This document shows positions 18,309 through 25,928 of a stretch of DNA of 64,000 bases, in pieces. The DNA is taken from NCBI RefSeq assembly GCF_025145645.1, contig NZ_CP102252.1:2790001-2854000 (forward strand), in the 5' to 3' direction. Each line of letters begins with the position of its first letter. Position 1 is the stretch's first letter. This DNA is from Alistipes senegalensis JC50. Its GTDB lineage: Bacteria; Bacteroidota; Bacteroidia; Bacteroidales; Rikenellaceae. Below the pieces are notes generated by a model. The model ran no database searches. It saw nothing but the letters and a program-made list of their open reading frames with translations, and was not told where the DNA came from. Made by a program: the position numbers and the translations under genes.

Positions 18309-18620
18309 TTATGCAACGATTTCCTCGACGAGAATCTGGGTGAGGTACTGGCGATGGCCGTTGCACTTCTGGTATCCCGTGCGACGTTTTTTCTTGAACA
18401 CCAGAACCTTGTCATCTTTCAGATGCTTCAGGATCTTGCACTTCACTGCGGCGCCTTTCACTACAGGTGCGCCGACTTTGACCTGACCGTCGTTGTCTGT
18501 GAGCAGGACCTTGTCGAAACTTACGGACGAATTTTCCTCGCCCGGAAGACGGTGGACATAAAGTTTCCGACCTTTCTCAGCCTTAAATTGCTGACCTGCA
18601 ATCTCTACTATAACGTACAT
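18309..18620 (-). CDS. rplU: 50S ribosomal protein L21
   Basis: This 103-residue protein starts MYVIVEIAGQQFKAEKG and includes DKVLLTDNDGQVKVG and the basic C-terminal segment KKKRRTGYQKCNGHRQYLTQI characteristic of L21, which binds 23S rRNA domain I. First gene of the rplU-rpmA operon, preceded by a good minus-strand promoter. Confidence 0.97.
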   Translation of the reverse strand: MYVIVEIAGQQFKAEKGRKLYVHRLPGEENSSVSFDKVLLTDNDGQVKVGAPVVKGAAVKCKILKHLKDDKVLVFKKKRRTGYQKCNGHRQYLTQILVEEIVA

Positions 18621-18657
18621 TGAATTCGGTTATGTATTTGAACATAAATTCGGAGTG

Positions 18658-18687
18658 CAAATATACGCATATTTATCTTATAAACAA
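18658..18687 (-). promoter_or_regulatory. Promoter of rplU-rpmA
   Basis: On the minus strand TTG (18685-18687), 19 bases, TATATTTG (18658-18665). It is placed 38 bases before the rplU ATG in AT-rich DNA. Confidence 0.65.
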
Positions 18688-18774
18688 CACGTCCGGCAAT
18701 TTTTTTTGTCCGCACGGCGTTCTGGCACGATTTTGGGCGTGCCATTCCCGGCCGGCAAAGCCGGCATGACGCCC

Positions 18775-19143
18775 ATGCACCGAATATTGATCGTATCCGA
18801 AGAGGAGTTTCTGAGCGATGTGATCCGCCTGTCGCTGGCCGACATGCGGACCGACGTGCGCTGTGTGTCGGGGGTGGCCGCGATGGAACGTCTGTCGCGG
18901 CGCATGCTTTTCGACCTGGTGATCGTCGTGGGTACGTCGCTTTTCTTTTCGGGCTGCGACGTGGTCCGCCTCCTGCGTCCTCCGGGACTGCGGAGGCCGT
19001 TGGTCTACGTCGTGGCGTGGCAGCAGGCCGAGCAGTCGGTGCTGAGCCTGCTGGAATGCGGCGTCGATCAGTATCTGACCTTTCCCGTGAGCTTGCAGCG
19101 GCTGCGGACGAAGGTCGCCAACGAATTGGACCGCCAGTTATGA
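18775..19143 (+). CDS. Receiver-like protein lacking phosphorylation residues
   Basis: A 122-residue stand-alone protein with a CheY-like pattern: MHRILIVSEEEF (beta-1 with acidic cluster), FDLVIVVGT (beta-3), PLVYVVAW (beta-4) and GVDQYLTFPVSLQRL (beta-5/alpha-5). The phosphoacceptor Asp position is Val52. The usual Thr/Ser after beta-4 is Ala, and the invariant Lys before Pro is Phe. It therefore cannot be phosphorylated in the normal way and probably acts by protein contact. The start could also be the ATG at 18766. The stop overlaps the next gene (ATGA), indicating translational coupling. The first 45 residues of the longer frame are low in homology-like content. Confidence 0.7.
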   Translation: MHRILIVSEEEFLSDVIRLSLADMRTDVRCVSGVAAMERLSRRMLFDLVIVVGTSLFFSGCDVVRLLRPPGLRRPLVYVVAWQQAEQSVLSLLECGVDQYLTFPVSLQRLRTKVANELDRQL

Positions 19144-20084
19144 CCGAACGACTTCTGATCGCCTATACGGCGCTTGCGGCACTCGCTACGGCCGCATTGC
19201 TCGCGGCATTGTGCATCTCGGAGCTTCGCTCCCGCCGCCGGAGCGGCCGCGATACCGTGCTGAGAAGCAGATACCTGCGCATTCTGATGCTTTACCTGCT
19301 TTCGGGCGCGGGTCCCGTGCCGCGCTTCCCGATGATCCGCCGTGCCGGGGCGCAGCGCCTGCTGGCCGAGACCGTCGCCGGACTGACGGGCGTGACCTGC
19401 GGACTCGATGCCGCGCCTCTGCGGCGCGTCGTCGCGGCATACGGCCTCGACCGCTGGCTGCTGGGCCGCATCCGTCTCGCCTCCGGATGCCGCCGGGCCC
19501 GCGGGCTGATGCTGCTGGCCCGTCTGCCGCTCGACGAAGCCGTGGCGGCCCGGGCGGCGCGTTACGTTCGGAGCCGCAACCGCTGGGTCCGCTTCCAGGC
19601 GTTGATGGTGCAGCTGTCGGCCGACCCTTCGACGGCCCTGCGGCTGATGGCCGAATATCCCGCGCCCTTTTCGGCCTGCGAGGTGGGGGAGATTCTGATC
19701 CTGCTGCGGCGCGGTATGCTGCCGATCGCCTACGGACCGCTCGTGGAGTCGCCCTGCCGCAACCTGCGGATCGTGGGGCTGGGCATCGTGCGGCAGTTCG
19801 GCATCGAGGAGGCCGAGCGGCAGTTGCTGCGGATCGTCGCCGGGGACGACGCGCCGGAGCTGGGACGCGAGGCGCTCTATACGCTCTGCACCCTGCGGCG
19901 TCCGCTGACGCGCCGCCGCGTCGGCCGCCGCCTGACCGCCATGAGCCCCGCCGAACGCAAGGCCCTGATGCGCTACATGGCTGCCGAAGGGTACTCTCCG
20001 GGACTTCTCCGCCGGCTTTTCGACGCCCGTGAACGCAACTACTGCGAATCGCTCGTGCAATCCTATAAACGTTCCCTGGCATGA
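19140..20084 (+). CDS. Membrane-anchored HEAT-repeat-like protein
   Basis: A 314-residue protein with one N-terminal transmembrane helix (about residues 5-27), a basic linker, and then an almost entirely helical Arg/Leu-rich region. Paired-helix units recur (RNRWVRFQALMVQL, CRNLRIVGLGIVRQFG, PELGREALYTLCTL), as in HEAT repeats. Such repeats normally scaffold protein interactions. The start at 19140 overlaps the upstream stop, and the stop overlaps the downstream gene at 20081-20084. No enzymatic motif is seen. The family is recognised only at the level of fold, so the role is inferred from the neighbouring receiver-like and glycosyltransferase-like genes. Confidence 0.65.
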   Translation: MTERLLIAYTALAALATAALLAALCISELRSRRRSGRDTVLRSRYLRILMLYLLSGAGPVPRFPMIRRAGAQRLLAETVAGLTGVTCGLDAAPLRRVVAAYGLDRWLLGRIRLASGCRRARGLMLLARLPLDEAVAARAARYVRSRNRWVRFQALMVQLSADPSTALRLMAEYPAPFSACEVGEILILLRRGMLPIAYGPLVESPCRNLRIVGLGIVRQFGIEEAERQLLRIVAGDDAPELGREALYTLCTLRRPLTRRRVGRRLTAMSPAERKALMRYMAAEGYSPGLLRRLFDARERNYCESLVQSYKRSLA

Positions 20085-21001
20085 AACTTTTTCTGCTTCT
20101 GTTTTTCGTCGTCGCGGCGGGGTGCGCCTGTGCATTGCTGCTGGCCGTCCTGCGGGCGCGGGACCGGCGTCTGCTGGTCGCCGCTGCGCGCACCGCGTAC
20201 AGCGACGCTCCCGACGGCATCGGCATCTCGGTCCTTTGCAGCGGCGTGACCGACCCTGCGCAGCTCGAAAACCTGCTTTCGTCCGAATACTCCCGCTACG
20301 AAGTGGTCGTCGTGCTCGACTCCCGGCGTCAGGCCGCGGAGTTCGGGGCGCTGGTCGCCCGCTACCGCATGATCCGCGTCGAGTGGACCTTCGCGGGGGA
20401 GCTGGAGGTTACGGGGGTGCGGGCGCTGGGGCGTTCGCGCAAGCGGTGCTTCCGGCGGCTGGTGCTCGTCGATCGCGTGTTCGACGGTGCTGCGGGCGAT
20501 CTCGACGCGGCCGCCGCCGTGGCCACCTACGATTACCTGCTTCCCGTCGGCAGGGGGCAATGCCTGCTTCCCGGGACCGTCGAACGCCTCGTCGCGGAAC
20601 TGGGCTCCGAACCGCCCGGATCGCTCGACCTCGTGCGCTCGCATCTGGGCGAACCCGCCGCGCTCCTGAGCCGCGAGGCGCTGGTCGCCGCGGGCGGCTT
20701 CGGAATGCGGCCTCTGCGGGGGATTCCCCGCAGCCGGCGGCGGATTCTTTGGGAACCGCTGCTGGCGCCGTCCGAAGCCCGACGGAGCCTGCCCCGGAGG
20801 TGGCTTTTCCTGCCGGCGCTGCTGCTGGCCGCAGCGTTCGGCCTGTCGGTCGCCGCAGGACGGTGGACGGCTGCGGCCGCCGTCGTGACCGCCGCGCTGG
20901 TGTGGGCTGCCGCCGCATGCGTCTCGCGGGCCGTCTCCGGAGAGGCTTGGTCCGGACTCCGGCGTTTCATACCAATACGGCGTATTTTCCGTTACTATTA
21001 A
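20081..21001 (+). CDS. Glycosyltransferase family 2-like membrane protein, degenerate
   Basis: This 306-residue protein has an N-terminal transmembrane helix (residues 3-24), a GT-A-like domain (GIGISVLCSGVTDPAQLENLL, YSRYEVVVVLD, YLLPVGRGQCLLPGTVERLV) and two C-terminal transmembrane helices (about 245-285). In active GT2 enzymes the VGRGQ position would carry the DxD that binds the metal and sugar nucleotide. I see no DxD here and no QxxRW motif. It may bind rather than transfer sugar. Last gene of the three-gene overlapped operon with the receiver-like and HEAT-like genes. Confidence 0.6.
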   Translation: MKLFLLLFFVVAAGCACALLLAVLRARDRRLLVAAARTAYSDAPDGIGISVLCSGVTDPAQLENLLSSEYSRYEVVVVLDSRRQAAEFGALVARYRMIRVEWTFAGELEVTGVRALGRSRKRCFRRLVLVDRVFDGAAGDLDAAAAVATYDYLLPVGRGQCLLPGTVERLVAELGSEPPGSLDLVRSHLGEPAALLSREALVAAGGFGMRPLRGIPRSRRRILWEPLLAPSEARRSLPRRWLFLPALLLAAAFGLSVAAGRWTAAAAVVTAALVWAAAACVSRAVSGEAWSGLRRFIPIRRIFRYY

Positions 21002-21037
21002 GGACCCGAAATATTTCACCATATCATAAATTCTTGT

Positions 21038-21045
21038 TACCTTTA
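21038..21045 (+). promoter_or_regulatory. Possible -7 box of cysQ
   Basis: TACCTTTA, one base off TAnnTTTG. If it is used, transcription would begin at or just after the ATG at 21048, which would favour the downstream in-frame ATG at 21087 or 21108. Confidence 0.35.
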
Positions 21046-21047
21046 CC

Positions 21048-21932
21048 ATGGCAATAAAAGTATCCGACCCCAAAATAAGAGTTTCGATGATTAACGACAA
21101 GGTGAGAATGTATCTGCTGCCGCCTCTGTTCAACGCAGCGGTCCGAGCCGGAGCTTCGATAATGAACGTATACAAGAACCTCGACGATTACGATATAAGC
21201 CTCAAGGAAGATAAAACCCCGATCACGGTGGCCGACCGCGTGGCTCACAAGACCATCCGCGAATACCTCGGCACCACGCGCATTCCGGTCCTTTCGGAGG
21301 AGGGCCGGGAGATGCGCTACGAAGAGCGCCGCAACTGGGAGCTTTACTGGCTGGTCGATCCGCTGGACGGCACGGTCGAATTCATCAAGGGCAACAACGA
21401 ATTCACGGTGAACATCGCCCTGATGGAGAACAACGTCTGCATGGGGGCGGTTATTTATGTTCCCTATTTCGAAAAGATGTACGTGGCGGGGCGCGGCGGG
21501 GGCGCCTTCCTCAAAGAACACGTCGCGCCCGACGCGGCAGCGGCCTTCACCTACGACGAGATCGTGCAGGACTGGACGCCTCTGCCGCTCGCATCCGAGA
21601 TGAACCACGGACATCCGGTCGTGGCCGTGTCGCGGTCGCACCAGACCCCCGAGACTCACGAGCACATCGCACGCCTGCGCGAAACGCACCCCGATCTGGA
21701 GATCGTGGAGCAGGGGAGTTCCTACAAATTCTGCCTGCTGGCCGAGGGACGGGTCGATTACTACGTCCGCACGACGCACACCTACGAATGGGACACCGCG
21801 GCCGGGGAGCTGATTCTCGCCGAAGCCGGCGGAAGCACGCGCACGCTGCCCGGCGGCGGGGAGCTGCTCTACAACGAACCGGACCTCCGCAACCCGTGGT
21901 TCGTCTGCCGGTCGAAATTCTGCAAGCTGTGA
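21048..21932 (+). CDS. cysQ: 3'(2'),5'-bisphosphate nucleotidase CysQ
   Basis: A member of the inositol monophosphatase fold that removes the 3'-phosphate from PAP, the by-product of sulfate assimilation and sulfotransfer. The metal-binding motifs are present: LSEEG (near residue 83), DPLDGTVEFI (near residue 105) and YEWDTAAGELILAEAGG (near residue 247). The 294-residue frame is given from the first ATG. Family homology begins around MYLLPPLFNAAVRAG, so the ATGs at 21087 or 21108 are equally plausible, and a promoter-like box just before 21048 supports them. It is followed by a hairpin terminator shared with the convergent gene. Confidence 0.9.
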   Translation: MAIKVSDPKIRVSMINDKVRMYLLPPLFNAAVRAGASIMNVYKNLDDYDISLKEDKTPITVADRVAHKTIREYLGTTRIPVLSEEGREMRYEERRNWELYWLVDPLDGTVEFIKGNNEFTVNIALMENNVCMGAVIYVPYFEKMYVAGRGGGAFLKEHVAPDAAAAFTYDEIVQDWTPLPLASEMNHGHPVVAVSRSHQTPETHEHIARLRETHPDLEIVEQGSSYKFCLLAEGRVDYYVRTTHTYEWDTAAGELILAEAGGSTRTLPGGGELLYNEPDLRNPWFVCRSKFCKL

Positions 21933-21937
21933 AAAAC

Positions 21938-21960
21938 GAGGAGCCCGGGCGGGGCTCCTC
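21938..21960. terminator. Hairpin between convergent cysQ and the Cys-rich gene
   Basis: GAGGAGCCC (21938-21946) pairs with GGGCTCCTC (21952-21960), loop GGGCG. T-rich on the plus side (TCCTGTTT). Probably bidirectional. Confidence 0.55.
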
Positions 21961-21980
21961 TCCTGTTTCCGCGCGAGGCG

Positions 21981-22247
21981 CTATTTCCCCGCCTCGTGGG
22001 ACTCGATGTCGCACGCTCCGCAGTTGCCCGAACAGCCCGCGGGCTGCCCGTCGGCGCAGTCTGCGCTGCCGTCCGCCTCGCGGGTTTCGTGCACGGCGCA
22101 TTTGATGCCCAGCCGCTGCATGTTCTTGTTGGTCGATATTTCGGAGTCGATGTGGTGGCCCTTGATCATCAGGGTCAGCGACATGCCGACGACGAACAGC
22201 CCGACGGCCGCGACGGCACACAGTATGACGATTAACCAGGTTGGCAT
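21981..22247 (-). CDS. Small membrane protein with Cys-rich tail
   Basis: An 88-residue protein with one N-terminal transmembrane helix (about residues 3-26) and a C-terminal domain with seven cysteines, including CADGQPAGCSGNCGACDIESH, which could bind a metal or an Fe-S cluster. Similar single-helix, Cys-tailed proteins occur across Bacteroidales, but I know of no assigned function. It has a clear promoter of its own and diverges from trkA. Confidence 0.65.
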   Translation of the reverse strand: MPTWLIVILCAVAAVGLFVVGMSLTLMIKGHHIDSEISTNKNMQRLGIKCAVHETREADGSADCADGQPAGCSGNCGACDIESHEAGK

Positions 22248-22273
22248 GGGATTCTGTTTTTTAGTGCCCGAAA

Positions 22274-22321
22274 TTTGGGGTTTCCGGGACAAATGTATAC
22301 ATTTGTAAGATAAATTGCAAA
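22274..22321. promoter_or_regulatory. Symmetric overlapping divergent promoter for trkA and the Cys-rich gene
   Basis: The 16-base palindrome at 22290-22305 contains TACATTTG on both strands, back to back. On the plus strand TTTG at 22274-22277 is exactly 20 bases before the box. On the minus strand TTTG (CAAA at 22318-22321) is also exactly 20 bases before its box. Both promoters are full consensus matches, and their polymerase footprints overlap completely. Confidence 0.7.
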
Positions 22322-22380
22322 AATGTTGCCCGTACGTTCGGGACCGGGCGTATGGAGCGCAACCCAATAATGTTGTATCT

Positions 22381-23718
22381 ATGAAAATCGTGATAGCGGG
22401 TGCGGGCGAGATGGGCAGCCACCTGGCGCGGATGCTCAGCGGAAACGGCCACGACATCACCGTCATCGACGGCGATCAGAAGTTGCTTTCCGAAGTGAGC
22501 AGCCTGGCCGACGTGATTACGGTCGAGGGCGATTCGACGATCTTCGCCGTGCTGCGCAAGGCTTCGGTGCGCAAATGCGACCTGTTCATCGCCGTCAACC
22601 ACGAGGAGAACGCCAATGTCGTGGCGGCGATGCTGGCCAAGAAGCTCGGGGCCAAGAAATCCATCGCCCGCATCGACAACAACGAATACCTCGAACCCAA
22701 CAACAAGGAGATGTTCATCGACATGGGCATCGACTACCTGTTCTATCCCGAGAAGGTCGCGGCCCGCGAGGTCATCAACCTGCTGGGACACACTTCGACC
22801 ACGGAATACGTCGATTTTTCGAGCGGCAAGCTCTCGCTGGTGGTTTTCCGCCTCGAACCGGCCTCGCCGCTGGTGGGGCAGGTGCTCACGGGCTTCGCCG
22901 ACGAAACGCCGCTGAGTTACCGTACGGTGGCCATCACGCGCGGCGGACAGACGATCATCCCCCGCGAGGGCGAGCAGTTCATGGAGGGCGACACGGTCTA
23001 TGTCATCGCCCGGCAGGACGCCGTTCGGGAGGTGATGGAGTTCTCGGGAAAGTCCAACATCGAGATCAAGAACATGATGATCCTCGGCGGTTCGCGCATC
23101 GGCATCCGCATCGCCACGGAGTTGCAGGACGAGGTGAACATCAAATTGGTGGACTATAATGCCGACAAAGCCTACCGGCTGGCCGAGATGCTCGACAAGA
23201 CGCTGATTATCAACGAGGATGGGCGCAATACGGAGGCCATGATGGAGGAGGGGCTCGCCAATATGGACGCCTTCGTGGCCGTCACGGGCCGCAGCGAGAC
23301 CAACATCCTGGCGGCGATGCTCGCCAAGCGTATGGGGGTCAAGAAGGTCATCGCGGAGGTCGAGAACATGAACTACATCAACCTCGCCGAGTCGATCGGC
23401 ATCGACACGATCATCAACAAGAAACTGGTGACGGCGTCGAACATCTTCCGCTTCACGATGTCAACCGACGTGCAGGCCATCAAGTGCCTGACGGGCAGCG
23501 ACGCCGAGGTGCTGGAGTTCATCGTGAAGCCCAACTCCCCGGCCACGAAGTCCCGGATCAAGGACCTCGGGCTGCCCGAGGATACGATCATCGGCGGCAT
23601 CGTCCGCGGCGACAAGGTCTTCATCGCGGTGGACAACATGGAAATAAACCCCTACGACCGGGTGGTGGTCTTCGCCATGCCGGGTGCCGTGGGGAAAGTG
23701 GGATATTACTTTAATTAG
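22381..23718 (+). CDS. trkA: Trk-type potassium uptake regulatory protein TrkA
   Basis: A 445-residue peripheral membrane protein built from two tandem RCK units, each an NAD-binding Rossmann domain plus an RCK_C domain. The first nucleotide-binding loop is IAGAGEMGSHLARML at residues 4-18 and the second is ILGGSRIGIRIATEL near residue 238. TrkA gates TrkH/TrkG K+ channels in response to nucleotide. No trkH is next to it in this window. The start was set at 22381, where Rossmann homology begins; the longer open frame upstream includes promoter DNA. Confidence 0.94.
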   Translation: MKIVIAGAGEMGSHLARMLSGNGHDITVIDGDQKLLSEVSSLADVITVEGDSTIFAVLRKASVRKCDLFIAVNHEENANVVAAMLAKKLGAKKSIARIDNNEYLEPNNKEMFIDMGIDYLFYPEKVAAREVINLLGHTSTTEYVDFSSGKLSLVVFRLEPASPLVGQVLTGFADETPLSYRTVAITRGGQTIIPREGEQFMEGDTVYVIARQDAVREVMEFSGKSNIEIKNMMILGGSRIGIRIATELQDEVNIKLVDYNADKAYRLAEMLDKTLIINEDGRNTEAMMEEGLANMDAFVAVTGRSETNILAAMLAKRMGVKKVIAEVENMNYINLAESIGIDTIINKKLVTASNIFRFTMSTDVQAIKCLTGSDAEVLEFIVKPNSPATKSRIKDLGLPEDTIIGGIVRGDKVFIAVDNMEINPYDRVVVFAMPGAVGKVGYYFN

Positions 23719-23719
23719 A

Positions 23720-23795
23720 AATTAAGAATTAAAAATGGCCAATGCAGTCGCAGGCAAATTTTCAATTCTTAATTTTTCATTTTTAATTCTTAATT
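23720..23795. repeat. AT-rich intergenic inverted repeat
   Basis: An 18-bp perfect inverted repeat (23720-23737 with 23778-23795) made of AATTAAGAATTAAAAATG, with a further partial copy of the same motif inside (23763-23780). It sits between trkA and the GH3-like gene. It stands out sharply from the GC-rich genome and looks like a repetitive palindromic element rather than a classical terminator. Confidence 0.65.
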
Positions 23796-23805
23796 GCGTA
23801 GCGAA

Positions 23806-25290
23806 ATGTCTTTCCGCAGTGTAATTCTCAGGGCGTGGTTTTCGCAGCGCGAACGGTCGATCGACCGGTTCCGCCGTCGGCCCGTCGAAACGCAGGAACG
23901 TATGTTCCGCCGGCTGTTGCGCCGGGGGCGGCTGACGGAGTTCGGCGACCGCTACGACCTGCGGCATATCCGCTCGGTGGAGCAGTTCCAGTCGCAGGTC
24001 GAGACCTTCGACTACGAGACCTTCAAACCCTACGTCGAACGGATGATGGAGGGGGTGCGGAGCGTCGCCTACCCGGGCCGGGTGTCGTTGTTCGCCCGTT
24101 CGTCGGGCACCACCTCGGACCGGAGCAAATATATCCCCGTGACGATGGAGTCGTTGTGGTGGAATCATACGCTGGGCATGCGCGACGTGGCGACGGTCTT
24201 TTCGGCCAACTATCCGAAGTCGCGGGTTTTCGAGGGCAAGACCCTGACGCTGGGCGGCTCGTGCAGCCGCGAGGGGCGCAACCTGGTGGGGGACCTCTCG
24301 GCGCTGCTGATCCACGAGACGACGTTTTGGAGCGGCTGGTTCCGGGCTCCGCGGACCGAGACGGCGATCATTCCGGATTTCGACGAGAAAGTCGAGGCGA
24401 TCTGCCGCGAATGCGTCGGCGAACGGATCACGGCCTTTGCAGGCGTGCCGTCGTGGAATCTGGCGATGATGCGCCGCGTGCTGGAATACACCGGCAAACG
24501 GAATCTGCTGGAGGTGTGGCCCGATCTGGAGATGTTCGCCCACGGGGGCGTGGAGTTCGCGCCCTACCGGGCGTCGTTCGAGGAGCTGATCCCCTCGGAG
24601 CGGATGAAATACATGGAAACCTACAACGCCTCGGAGGGTTTTTTCGCTATGGCCGACGATCCTGCGCGCAGCGACATGCTGCTGATGCTCGACTACGGCA
24701 CCTTCTTCGAGTTCCGCAGCGGGACGCAGATCGTGCCGCTGGAGGGCGTGGAGTGCGGGAAGGTCTACGCCGTGCTCATCACGTCGAACAACGGACTGTG
24801 GCGCTACGAGATCGGCGATACGGTGGAGTTCACCTCGACGAATCCCTACCGCATCCGTTTCGCGGGCCGCACGCGGCAGTATATCAACGTCTTCGGCGAG
24901 GAGCTGATCGTCGATAACGCCGAGCGCGCCCTGCTGGCGGCCTGCCGCAGGACCGGGGCCGCGGTGAGCGAATACAGCGTCGCGCCGTGCTACATGTCGC
25001 TGCGCGAACGCGGAGCCCACGAGTGGATCGTGGAGTTCGAACGTGAGCCTGACAGCCTCGAACGTTTCGCCGGGGTGCTGGACGAGGAGCTGCGGGCCGT
25101 CAATTCGGACTACGACGCCAAGCGCCGGACCACGCTCGAACGCCAGCGTCTGACGGTGGCGGAGCGCGGGACGTTCCTCGCGTGGATGCGTGCGCGGGGC
25201 AAGAACAAGGTGCCGCGGCTCGTGAACGACCGCCGTGTAGCTGACGACCTGGCGGCTTTCCGGGCGGAGCCGGCGGGAACGGAGAGATAA
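23806..25290 (+). CDS. GH3-family acyl-adenylate/amide-synthetase-like protein
   Basis: This 494-residue protein of the ANL-like GH3 fold is named after plant auxin-conjugating enzymes. Visible family motifs are LFARSSGTTSDRSKYIPVT (the P-loop-like ATP-binding segment, near residue 100), METYNASEGFFA near residue 270 and LMLDYGTFFEFR with NNGLWRYEIGDTVEFT near residue 330. GH3 enzymes adenylate a carboxylic acid and transfer it to an amine. Bacteroidetes homologues are widespread with unknown substrates. The ATG at 23806 is preferred over an in-frame TTG four codons upstream. Confidence 0.85.
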   Translation: MSFRSVILRAWFSQRERSIDRFRRRPVETQERMFRRLLRRGRLTEFGDRYDLRHIRSVEQFQSQVETFDYETFKPYVERMMEGVRSVAYPGRVSLFARSSGTTSDRSKYIPVTMESLWWNHTLGMRDVATVFSANYPKSRVFEGKTLTLGGSCSREGRNLVGDLSALLIHETTFWSGWFRAPRTETAIIPDFDEKVEAICRECVGERITAFAGVPSWNLAMMRRVLEYTGKRNLLEVWPDLEMFAHGGVEFAPYRASFEELIPSERMKYMETYNASEGFFAMADDPARSDMLLMLDYGTFFEFRSGTQIVPLEGVECGKVYAVLITSNNGLWRYEIGDTVEFTSTNPYRIRFAGRTRQYINVFGEELIVDNAERALLAACRRTGAAVSEYSVAPCYMSLRERGAHEWIVEFEREPDSLERFAGVLDEELRAVNSDYDAKRRTTLERQRLTVAERGTFLAWMRARGKNKVPRLVNDRRVADDLAAFRAEPAGTER

Positions 25291-25308
25291 ACAAATACCT
25301 ATACTACT

Positions 25309-25926
25309 ATGTACATAGCCATAGCCGGAAACATCGGGAGCGGGAAAACCACGCTGACCCAGATTCTCACGAAGCGCTACGACGCCAAGTGTTATCTCGA
25401 AGAGTGCGACAACCCCTACATCGGCGATTTCTACGAGGACATGAACCGCTGGGCGTTCAATCTCCAGATCTCGTTCCTCGGGAGCCGCATCCAGCAGACG
25501 ATGGACATGCTGGCCGACTGCCGTTCGGGGGTGATCTTCCAGGACCGCACGATCTACGAGGATGCGCACATCTTCGCCGACAACCTGCATGAAATGGGGC
25601 TGATGGCCACGCGCGACATCGAGACCTACATGAAAATCTTCCGGCTGGTGACTACGCTCATCCCCAAGCCCGACCTGCTGATCTACCTCAAGGCGAGCGT
25701 TCCGACGCTCATCTCGCAGATCCGCAAGCGCGGCCGGGAGTATGAGATGAATATCGACGAGTTGTATCTCAAACGCCTGAACGACAAATACAACCATTGG
25801 ATCGACCACATTTACGGGGGCGAGGTGCTCGTCGTGGACAAGGATCATGAGGATTTCGTGTCGAATCCGGACGTGCTGGAGAAGATCTGTGCGCGGCTCG
25901 ATGCGATCAAGGCCCGAAAACGCTGA
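25309..25926 (+). CDS. Deoxynucleoside kinase
   Basis: A 205-residue P-loop kinase of the dNK/dGK family with AIAGNIGSGKTT at residues 4-15, the DRTIYEDAHIF motif (DRS/E-type catalytic and base-recognition region) near residue 78, and a lid with RKRGREYEMNI near residue 145. It phosphorylates deoxynucleosides in nucleotide salvage. It lies 18 bases after the GH3 gene and 2 bases before the methyltransferase gene, so it is probably co-transcribed. The exact base preference cannot be read from the sequence. Confidence 0.92.
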   Translation: MYIAIAGNIGSGKTTLTQILTKRYDAKCYLEECDNPYIGDFYEDMNRWAFNLQISFLGSRIQQTMDMLADCRSGVIFQDRTIYEDAHIFADNLHEMGLMATRDIETYMKIFRLVTTLIPKPDLLIYLKASVPTLISQIRKRGREYEMNIDELYLKRLNDKYNHWIDHIYGGEVLVVDKDHEDFVSNPDVLEKICARLDAIKARKR

Positions 25927-25928
25927 GG

